64,000 nucleotides of DNA from Klebsiella sp. BIGb0138. Lineage in GTDB: Bacteria; Pseudomonadota; Gammaproteobacteria; Enterobacterales; Enterobacteriaceae. Where the stretch lies: the NCBI RefSeq assembly GCF_004342285.1, contig NZ_SMCV01000008.1, forward strand, positions 1 through 64,000. The letters run 5' to 3'. Both the position numbers and the translations under genes were made by a program. This document shows positions 58,066 to 64,000 of the stretch, one piece after another; within the stretch, counting starts at the first letter, position 1; each line of letters begins with the position of its first letter. The notes below the pieces were generated by a model, which saw only the letters and a list, made by a program, of their open reading frames with translations, was not told the origin of the DNA and searched no databases.

Positions 58066-59622
58066 CTACGCGTGTCTTGCCAACAGCGCTTCAAACGGCT
58101 CGCTATCTTCCGCTTCTATCTGCTGTTGACGCAGCGCCGACGCTTCGCGCTCGGTGATAAAATCCTCTTCACGCAAAATTTCCAGCGGTTCTTCGCGCAG
58201 CATCGTACGATAATGATCGGCCAGCTCTCTACCGGTGCCGCCAATCCCTTCTTCAAGCATAGAACGCAGAATGCGGGCTGAGAAAGTTAATTGCGGATCG
58301 TCGAAGCTGGCAACCAGTTCATCGCATACCTGTTGATACTCTTTACCACCGTGAATGCTATCTAAGGTTTGCGCCACGCGGCGCAAATCGCGGAACAGAT
58401 CTTTACCCACCGTGGACAGTGGGAACTGCGCGCTTTCACAGCCAATGCCCAGCGTCAGCCCCGGTTTACGCCCTTCAAGAATCACCCGATTCCAGTTGGC
58501 GCGCGTACACAGGAGCTCATCGCTGCTCATTTCCGGCGCGTCGGCCAGCACGCACCAGACCATAAACAGGTCGAGGAAACGAACCTGCTGCTCGTCAACG
58601 CCAATCGGCGAGAACGGGTTAATATCCAGCGAACGCACTTCGATATATTCAATACCGCCGCGCAGCAGCGCGTCAGAAGGCGTTTCGCCGCTGCGGGTCA
58701 CGCGTTTCGGGCGGATAGGCGCGTAGAGTTCGTTCTCAATCTGCAGAATATTGCTGTTGATTTGCAGGTACTTACCGTCTTTCTCCAGGCCAATCTGCGC
58801 ATACTCTTCCGACGGGGTTTTAATCGCCCGCTTCAATCCTGCCACATACTCATGCAGATCGTTAAACGTAATTCCGAGATTGCTTTGCGACTTATTGGTA
58901 TAGCCAAGATCGCTCAGGCGCAGAGAAGTGGCGTAAGGCAGGTAGTACATGCCATTTTGCGCTTTCTCAAACGGCAGCGTCGTCGGTTTCCCTTGCAGGA
59001 ACGACGCGCAGATAGCCGGAGAGGCGCCGAACAGATACGGGATCACCCAACCAAAGCGGTAGTAATTGCGGATCGAGCGGAAATAGCCGGCGGAAATCGC
59101 CTCTTTACCGCTTTCCGCATCGGCAACGCCGCATTTCGCCTGCCAGAATGCCATCGGCAGGGAGAAGTTATAATGCACGCCGGAGATGGTTTGCATCAGC
59201 GCGCCATAGCGATTCTTCAACCCTTCACGATATAGCGTTTTCAGGCGACCGATATTCGAGGTGCCGTACTGCGCCAGCTCGATATCCTGGCCAGGGGCAA
59301 TATAGCAGGGCATGCTCAGCGGCCACATCCGTTCATCGCCCAGGTGACGCGCGGTATAGCGATGAACGTCGCGCATAATGGTCAGCATATGCTGAATATC
59401 GCCATCAACTGGCGTAATGAACTCCAGCAAAGCCTCGGCAAAATCGGTAGTAATCCATTTATGGGTCAGCGCCGAGCCCAGGGCCTGAGGGTGACCGGTT
59501 GTCGCCAGTGAACCATCGGCATTGACGCGCAGCGTTTCACGCTCAAGACCACGTTGGATACCCTGCAGGGCCTGTGGATTTTTTTCCAGCCAGGCCAGCG
59601 CCTGTGATACGTCCGGGATCAA
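58066..59622 (-). CDS. gshA: glutamate-cysteine ligase
   Basis: 518-residue ATP-dependent enzyme that makes gamma-glutamylcysteine, the first step to glutathione. The start [20 protein letters not shown] and the blocks [27 protein letters not shown] and [17 protein letters not shown] match E. coli GshA over the full length. It uses a TTG start at 59622 with GGGAGG five bases upstream, as in E. coli. An upstream in-frame ATG would give a longer protein but has no homology. The gene is downstream of yqaA on the same strand. Confidence 0.95.
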   Translation of the reverse strand: MIPDVSQALAWLEKNPQALQGIQRGLERETLRVNADGSLATTGHPQALGSALTHKWITTDFAEALLEFITPVDGDIQHMLTIMRDVHRYTARHLGDERMWPLSMPCYIAPGQDIELAQYGTSNIGRLKTLYREGLKNRYGALMQTISGVHYNFSLPMAFWQAKCGVADAESGKEAISAGYFRSIRNYYRFGWVIPYLFGASPAICASFLQGKPTTLPFEKAQNGMYYLPYATSLRLSDLGYTNKSQSNLGITFNDLHEYVAGLKRAIKTPSEEYAQIGLEKDGKYLQINSNILQIENELYAPIRPKRVTRSGETPSDALLRGGIEYIEVRSLDINPFSPIGVDEQQVRFLDLFMVWCVLADAPEMSSDELLCTRANWNRVILEGRKPGLTLGIGCESAQFPLSTVGKDLFRDLRRVAQTLDSIHGGKEYQQVCDELVASFDDPQLTFSARILRSMLEEGIGGTGRELADHYRTMLREEPLEILREEDFITEREASALRQQQIEAEDSEPFEALLARHA

Positions 59623-59779
59623 TTTGACCTCCCGCCTGTCGAAATCGTTTGAATAAGCATAATTGTAATGGTGACCATACAGGCTATTCCAGAAGATGTT
59701 ATTGTTGCAGCCCGTTGAGACCTGTCCCACGTACGGTGCAGATGCATAACGGCCTGCCGGGATAGTCTTAGTTCCACAA

Positions 59780-60208
59780 TTAGTGCCACCACGTCATGCC
59801 CTGAAGCGTTAGCGCCGCAATAACGATATAGCGTAACGCTTTGCCAAGGCATAAGAAAAAAAGTACTGGTCCCCAGGAAATGCGCATCCATCCCGCCAGT
59901 AAACACAGCAAATCGCCGATAACCGGCGCCCAGCTGAGTAATAATGTGACCGCGCCATAGCGCCGTAGCCAGCCGGACGCTTTATCCTGCCAGCGCGATG
60001 TTTTGCGCAGCGGAAACAAACGCCCCAGAATAACGTTAGTTACCCCCCCAAGGCTATTGCCGATTGTTGCTATTAATACCAGTAGCCACGGTTGGCTGAC
60101 TCCCGTAAGTAGCATAGCGACCAGCACAACTTCCGAATTGCCGGGAAGTAAGGTGGCGCTCAGAAAACTGCTGGCAAGCAGCGAGATCAGCGACAGAGCG
60201 TCGCTCAC
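59780..60208 (-). CDS. yqaA: DedA-like inner-membrane protein YqaA
   Basis: 142-residue small DedA/SNARE-associated family membrane protein. Four hydrophobic segments are visible; the block [20 protein letters not shown] and the [16 protein letters not shown] glycine-rich loop are typical. Members are linked to lipid-carrier or phospholipid flipping. It overlaps yqaB by four bases. Confidence 0.93.
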   Translation of the reverse strand: MSDALSLISLLASSFLSATLLPGNSEVVLVAMLLTGVSQPWLLVLIATIGNSLGGVTNVILGRLFPLRKTSRWQDKASGWLRRYGAVTLLLSWAPVIGDLLCLLAGWMRISWGPVLFFLCLGKALRYIVIAALTLQGMTWWH

Positions 60209-60771
60209 AGCAAGCGCACGTCCACGGCGTCCATCCCCGCACGCTTCGCCGCCTGTAGCCCAAAATCGGCATCTTCAAAAACGACGCATTTTTCCGGCGC
60301 AACGCCCATGCGTTCTGCGCACAGCAGGAAAGTATCAGGGGCCGGCTTATGGTTCTGGACATGATCGGCCGCCACCACCGCCGCGAAATAGTGCCGCAGA
60401 TCGAGATGGGCGAGCAGCGCCTCGGCAACCGCGCTTTCGCTACCGGTGCCAACCGACATTGGCCGACGGCCGTGCCACTCCTTGACCACCTCAATCAGCG
60501 GTAAGGGACGCACGCTATCCAGCAGCATCGCTTTCACCGCCGCGGTTTTTTCCTGCGCCAGCCGGTGCGGATCCAAATCAGCATGGTTCAGTTCGATAAT
60601 CGCCTGGGCAATACGCCAGGTAGGAGAACCATTGAGCGCGACCATCGCCTGCTCGTCGAAATGCATACCGTAACGCCCTAAAACCTCATGCCACGCCTTA
60701 CGATGCGTCGGCTCGGTATCAAGGATGGTGCCATCCATATCGAAGATCAGTCCTGCGTAACGTTCGTACAT
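60205..60771 (-). CDS. yqaB: fructose-1-phosphate phosphatase YqaB (HAD family)
   Basis: 188-residue HAD phosphatase. Motif I is FDMDGTILDTEP, motif II the Ser/Thr in SVGTGSESAVAEA, motif III the Lys in NHKPAPDTF, and motif IV FEDADFGLQAA. E. coli YqaB acts best on fructose 1-phosphate and 6-phosphogluconate. ATG 60771 (MYERYAGLIF) gives the E. coli length; a longer frame has no support. It overlaps yqaA by four bases. Confidence 0.94.
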   Translation of the reverse strand: MYERYAGLIFDMDGTILDTEPTHRKAWHEVLGRYGMHFDEQAMVALNGSPTWRIAQAIIELNHADLDPHRLAQEKTAAVKAMLLDSVRPLPLIEVVKEWHGRRPMSVGTGSESAVAEALLAHLDLRHYFAAVVAADHVQNHKPAPDTFLLCAERMGVAPEKCVVFEDADFGLQAAKRAGMDAVDVRLL

Positions 60772-60847
60772 CGTGTTCTCACAAACCGGATAAGAAAACG
60801 TTACTTTATCGCAAAAGGCACATATTGTCGCGGCCGCTGGAGAAGCA

Positions 60848-60873
60848 ACAAAGGCGCCATCAGGCGCCTTTGT
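60848..60873 (-). terminator. hairpin downstream of the BON lipoprotein gene
   Basis: Perfect arms ACAAAGGCGCC and GGCGCCTTTGT with a four-base loop, 17 bases after the minus-strand stop. The T run is weak. Confidence 0.6.
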
Positions 60874-60890
60874 CATCGTAATGCGGTGGT

Positions 60891-61205
60891 TTATTTGATT
60901 TTTAAATCATTCTCAACCACGCGAACGCCCTGAACTCTGCGGGTCACTTCTACCGCGCGGCTGGCATCCTTAGCCGACGAGACAAAGCCACTCAGCTGCA
61001 CGCGCCCTTTAAAGGTCTGCACGCTGATTTCAGTGGACTTAATATCCTTTTCGTTAAACAGCGCGGTTTTGACTTTGGTGGTGACGACGGTATCGTCGAT
61101 ATAGCCACCGGTGCTTTCTTTGGTGGACGATCCGGCACAACCGGCCAAAGATACGGCCACCAGAAGCGTCGCGCAAAACGCAGGTATTGCTTTGAACCAT
61201 TTCAT
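60891..61205 (-). CDS. BON-domain lipoprotein
   Basis: 104-residue lipoprotein. The signal peptide ends in lipobox LAGC (AVSLAGCAGSS), and one BON domain follows (about 38-104; DTVVTTKVKTALFNEKDIKS, then VQLSGFVSSAKDASRAVEVT). BON proteins such as OsmY and DolP bind membranes and act in envelope stress. I cannot tie it to a named E. coli protein at this place. ATG 61205 follows GGAG; the frame opens slightly upstream. Confidence 0.87.
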   Translation of the reverse strand: MKWFKAIPAFCATLLVAVSLAGCAGSSTKESTGGYIDDTVVTTKVKTALFNEKDIKSTEISVQTFKGRVQLSGFVSSAKDASRAVEVTRRVQGVRVVENDLKIK

Positions 61206-61402
61206 GGATTTCTCTCCTTGCACTCATCTCACCCGAATCAGGTCGAAATATACGGGTAAATTATAGTGGAAAGAATCACTTGCCAATAAAAAAGTTCAAA
61301 AGAGAAGTGCCGAACAGAGATGACTGAAGAGTTTTTTGCAAGAAAACGCAGATAGAAGGAAGGAAATTATTTTCGCGAGATAAGGATAATTCACAGAAAA
61401 GA
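61206..61402. other. gap before the tRNA cluster
   Basis: Part of the 327-base gap between the BON gene and the first tRNA. It is AT-rich around 61260-61390 and contains the leader of the BON gene. The remainder up to 61532 is the repeated spacer described under the tRNA-end repeat. No gene is seen. Confidence 0.5.
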
Positions 61403-61532
61403 TGGTGCACCCGGGAGGATGACTCACTTCCCTCGCCCTGTGGGCCGTTGCTGATGCAACGTTATCCTCCCTGGCGCTGGCGATTATCTCGCAGACCATG
61501 CAACAACAGTCTTCCTGTTATCGCGGAGAAGA

Positions 61533-61609
61533 TGGTGCATCCGGGAGGATTCGAACCTCCGACCGCTCGGTTCGTAGCCGAGTACTCTATCCAGCTGAGC
61601 TACGGATGC
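61533..61609 (-). tRNA. tRNA-Arg (ACG), copy 1
   Basis: 77-base tRNA read on the minus strand: GCATCCGTAGCTCAGCTGGA..., anticodon ACG in GGCTACGAACC, acceptor stem closed by GGATGC, and encoded CCA. Identical to E. coli argQ/argV. A34 would be modified to inosine to read CGU, CGC and CGA. Confidence 0.97.
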
Positions 61610-61794
61610 ATCGGGGAACTGCTTTACGACTGATTCCAGCGTTACCGCTGTTAACCCAAAGAAGATAGTGCATCCGGGAGGATGACTCACTTCCCTCGCC
61701 CGTGGGCCGTTGCTGACGCAACGTTATCCTCCCTGGCGCTGACGATTATCTCGCAGACCATGCAACAACAGTCGTCCTGTTATCGCGGAGAAGA

Positions 61795-61871
61795 TGGTGC
61801 ATCCGGGAGGATTCGAACCTCCGACCGCTCGGTTCGTAGCCGAGTACTCTATCCAGCTGAGCTACGGATGC
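61795..61871 (-). tRNA. tRNA-Arg (ACG), copy 2
   Basis: Second of four identical tRNA-Arg genes, with encoded CCA. It lies 262 bases from copy 1 and is part of the same transcript from the serV promoter. Confidence 0.97.
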
Positions 61872-62058
61872 ATCGGGGAACTGCTTTACGACTGATTTCA
61901 GCGTTACCGCTGTTATCGCGGAGAAGATGGTGCATCCGGGAGGACGACTCACTTCCCTCACCCTGTGGCGCCGTTGCTTACACAACGTCATCCTCCCAGG
62001 TACTGGCGATTATCTCGCAGACCATGCAACAACAGTCGTACTGTTATCTCAGGAAAGA

Positions 62059-62135
62059 TGGTGCATCCGGGAGGATTCGAACCTCCGACCGCTCGGTTCG
62101 TAGCCGAGTACTCTATCCAGCTGAGCTACGGATGC
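62059..62135 (-). tRNA. tRNA-Arg (ACG), copy 3
   Basis: Third identical copy with encoded CCA, 264 bases from copy 2. Confidence 0.97.
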
Positions 62136-62332
62136 ATCAGGGAGAACTTGCTTTACTACGCGTCAGTGCCACAACTAACACTTGCCACACTGAGTAAGAT
62201 GGTGCATCCGGGAGGATGACTCGGCTTTCGCCTCGCCCTGTGGGCCGTTGCTTATGCAACGTTATCCTTCCTGGTGCCGGCGGTTATTACCGCTACCCCA
62301 CCACCTCTTCATTGCTGAAGAAATGGAAAATA

Positions 62333-62409
62333 TGGTGCATCCGGGAGGATTCGAACCTCCGACCGCTCGGTTCGTAGCCGAGTACTCTATCCAGCTGAGC
62401 TACGGATGC
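62333..62409 (-). tRNA. tRNA-Arg (ACG), copy 4
   Basis: Fourth identical copy with encoded CCA, 274 bases from copy 3 and four bases after the tRNA-Ser gene. Being first after serV it is processed together with it. Confidence 0.97.
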
Positions 62410-62413
62410 AAAA

Positions 62414-62506
62414 TGGCGGTGAGGCGGGGATTCGAACCCCGGATGCAGCTTTTGACCGCATACTCCCTTAGCAGGGGAGCGCCTTCAGCCTCTCGGCCAC
62501 CTCACC
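62414..62506 (-). tRNA. serV: tRNA-Ser (GCT)
   Basis: 93-base class II tRNA with a long variable arm, read on the minus strand: GGTGAGGTGGCCGAGAGGCT..., anticodon GCT in CTGCTAAGG, T arm GGTTCGAATCC and encoded CCA. It reads AGU and AGC codons. It is the first gene of the cluster, as E. coli serV. Confidence 0.96.
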
Positions 62507-62568
62507 ACACGCCTCTTACGAGTGCTTCGAAGAACTTGTTTCCGCTCTTCGTCGCTGCGATGGCGCAC

Positions 62569-62596
62569 ATATTACTTTCTGGTACTTATAAGTCAA
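62569..62596 (-). promoter_or_regulatory. promoter of the serV-arg tRNA operon
   Basis: On the minus strand: TTGACT (62596-62591), 16-base spacer, TAATAT (62574-62569), then a GC-rich discriminator GTGCGCC. This layout is typical of stringently controlled stable-RNA promoters. Transcription would start near 62562. Confidence 0.75.
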
Positions 62597-62830
62597 ACAA
62601 TTTTTCGAGACCTTTTTCCGTTTGCACACTTACCGCGCAATTAGCCTGCAAAAACGGCAAAAAGAGTGTTTTATCAACAGGAATTCAGCGGGTTCCGCCC
62701 GCGAAAGCCAAAAGATAAATGTCGCGGAGGGTAGGCAATAAACAAAAAAATAGAGGCTGCAGGAGAAGAAAAGTGAGAAAAACCGCTGGCTGTTGGGATG
62801 CGCCTCACGGAATCGCGAGGCGCGAAAACC
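62597..62830. other. gap between the tRNA promoter and csrA
   Basis: No gene seen. It contains a hairpin GCGCCTC (62800-62806)/GAGGCGC (62817-62823) just after the csrA stop that could act as the csrA terminator or stabiliser, without a T run next to it. Confidence 0.45.
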
Positions 62831-63016
62831 TTAGTAACTGGACTGCTGGGATTTTTCAGCCTGGATACGCTGGTAGATCTCTTCACGATGCACGGAGACT
62901 TCTTTAGGGGCATTAACGCCAATACGAACCTGGTTACCCTTAACCCCTAAAACTGTCACAGTGACCTCATCTCCAATCATGAGGGTCTCACCAACTCGAC
63001 GAGTCAGAATCAGCAT
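62831..63016 (-). CDS. csrA: carbon storage regulator CsrA
   Basis: 61-residue RNA-binding regulator; the dimer binds GGA loops in leaders and controls glycogen, motility and biofilm. The sequence starts [21 protein letters not shown]44 and the region [12 protein letters not shown] are the RNA-contact parts. Identical in form to E. coli CsrA. It lies downstream of alaS on the same strand, as in E. coli. Confidence 0.97.
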
Positions 63017-63254
63017 TCTTTGCTCCTTGAAAGATTAAAAGAGTCGGGTCTCTCGTATCCCGGCATTATCCATCATATAACGCCAAAAAGTAAGCGATGA
63101 CAAACACCTTACGGTGTAAGCAGTCACGGCATCACATTCTGTTAAACCTAAGTTTAGCCGATATACACAACTTCAACCCGACTTTATCGTTATCAGTGCT
63201 TCTCTCGCACGATACCGTAATCCGGGGATCACGGCATCTATGCATTTATAGTTA

Positions 63255-64000
63255 TTACAGTTTTGCGCTGACCCAGCCTTTCACACTGGCTAACGCTGAA
63301 GGGAGTGCAGACGCATCGGTACCACCGGCCTGAGCCATATCCGGACGACCGCCTCCTTTGCCACCCACCTGCTGGGCGACCATTCCAACCAGCTCCCCCG
63401 CCTTCACGCGATCTGTCACATCCTTAGACACACCGGCAATCAGAGAAACCTTACCATCCGCTACCGTGGCTAACACGACAACCGTTGAACCCAGCTGGTT
63501 CTTCAGGTCATCAACCATGGTACGCAGCATTTTCGGCTCAACGCCGGTCAGCTCGCTGACCAGCAGCTTAACGCCATTAATCTCTTCCGCTTTGCTGGAG
63601 AGATTTGCGCTCTCCTGCGCCGCAGCCTGCTCTTTCAGCTGCTGCAGTTCTTTTTCCAGCAGACGCGTACGCTCCAGCGCGGCACGCACTTTATCGCCGA
63701 GGTTGTGGCTGTCGCCCTTCAGCAAGTGGGCGATGTCACCCAGCACATCGCTTTGCGCATGCAGGTTAGCGATCGCAACTTCACCGGTCACGGCTTCAAT
63801 ACGACGCACGCCCGCAGCGGTCCCGGATTCAGACGTAATGCGGAACAGGCCGATATCGCCGGTACGCGAGGCATGCGTACCGCCACACAGCTCGGTGGAG
63901 AAATCACCCATGCTCAGCACGCGAACGCGATCGTCATACTTCTCGCCGAACAACGCCATCGCGCCGGACTCCCGCGCCGCATCGATATCCATAATGTTGG
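63255..64000 (-). CDS. alaS: alanyl-tRNA synthetase, C-terminal part (runs off the right edge)
   Basis: About 248 C-terminal residues of AlaRS. The editing domain is represented by its zinc-binding block [13 protein letters not shown] and [21 protein letters not shown] coiled coil ([20 protein letters not shown]) and the C-Ala domain follow (about residue 140 on; [38 protein letters not shown]). The catalytic domain is outside the window. The synthetase charges tRNA-Ala and removes mischarged Ser and Gly. Confidence 0.96.
   Translation of the reverse strand, partial: NIMDIDAARESGAMALFGEKYDDRVRVLSMGDFSTELCGGTHASRTGDIGLFRITSESGTAAGVRRIEAVTGEVAIANLHAQSDVLGDIAHLLKGDSHNLGDKVRAALERTRLLEKELQQLKEQAAAQESANLSSKAEEINGVKLLVSELTGVEPKMLRTMVDDLKNQLGSTVVVLATVADGKVSLIAGVSKDVTDRVKAGELVGMVAQQVGGKGGGRPDMAQAGGTDASALPSALASVKGWVSAKL

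Larger units (their letters stand above)
61403..62217. repeat. four copies of the tRNA-Arg 3' end in the spacers
   Basis: Each tRNA-Arg is followed, about 115-130 bases downstream in transcription direction, by an 18-base copy of its own 3' end including the CCA: 61403-61420, 61666-61683, 61928-61945 and 62200-62217. Each copy has at most one base change from TGGTGCATCCGGGAGGAT. A conserved tail follows each one (TGACTC...CCGTTGCT...CAACGTTATCCTCC), containing a short inverted repeat. The unit of tRNA plus spacer is about 262-274 bases. Confidence 0.9.

Noticed and set aside
61403-62409. CRISPR-like array (regular repeats and spacers)
   Set aside because: The repeats are tRNA genes and their 3' ends, spaced by about 262-274 bases; the spacers are also repeated, and no cas genes exist.
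61448-62718. Several short open frames across the tRNA cluster with repeated protein sequence
   Set aside because: They are translations of the repeated tRNA-Arg genes and spacers.

Overview
The window comes from an enterobacterium, most likely Klebsiella or a close relative such as Raoultella. The right half (about 37.8-64.0 kb) follows the order of the E. coli K-12 60-minute region: stpA, alaE, ygaC, ygaM, nrdHIEF, proVWX, ygaZH, mprA-emrAB, luxS, micA, gshA, yqaA, yqaB, the Arg/Ser tRNA cluster, csrA and alaS. Species-typical insertions break it: a MocR regulator with an AhpD-like protein, a type-II 2-isopropylmalate synthase with an AraC regulator, and a BON lipoprotein. The left half (1-37.4 kb) is accessory metabolism and transport absent from this position in E. 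coli. G+C is high except in the stpA-alaE gap and a few regulatory gaps. I saw no insertion sequence, prophage or CRISPR array.

Left half, in order. (1) 1-5678: a divergent sugar-phosphate cluster. RpiB-type isomerase, transaldolase and transketolase lie on the minus strand. A DhaK-type kinase, a triosephosphate-isomerase paralogue and a SorC-type regulator lie on the plus strand. The set matches the known L-erythrulose/erythritol route to D-erythrose 4-phosphate, with the enzymes that then consume it. (2) 5940-6560: an unrecognised membrane protein. (3) 6608-14575: a LysR regulator divergent from a tight seven-gene unit: a ureohydrolase, a TIM-barrel protein, a 2-oxoglutarate/Fe(II) oxygenase, a polar amino-acid binding protein, a fused permease-ATPase, a class II aldolase-like protein and a 2-hydroxyacid dehydrogenase. 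It looks like an uncharacterised catabolic pathway for a guanidino-type compound and is the best candidate for a new system. (4) 14660-18866: a short-chain dehydrogenase, then a galactitol-type PTS without catabolic enzymes and a small HTH protein, then an AraC regulator. (5) 19044-25641: a Fur-boxed TonB receptor, binding protein and double permease with no FhuC ATPase, followed by a SyrD/YojI-type peptide exporter. (6) 25720-33760: a PheC-like periplasmic protein, an RpiR regulator and the ddpXABCDF D-alanyl-D-alanine utilisation operon, preceded by a clear NtrC site and sigma-54 promoter. (7) 33832-37405: an aldehyde dehydrogenase with a sigma-54 promoter, divergent from its likely AcoR-type activator.

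Right half: nucleoid and envelope genes (stpA, alaE, ygaC, ygaM), class Ib ribonucleotide reductase behind an NrdR box, the osmoregulated ProU betaine transporter, valine export, the EmrAB pump with its repressor, LuxS, the sigma-E small RNA MicA, glutathione synthesis, and a tRNA operon (serV plus four tRNA-Arg-ACG). Each tRNA-Arg is followed by a copy of its own 3' end. CsrA and the 3' part of alaS close the window.
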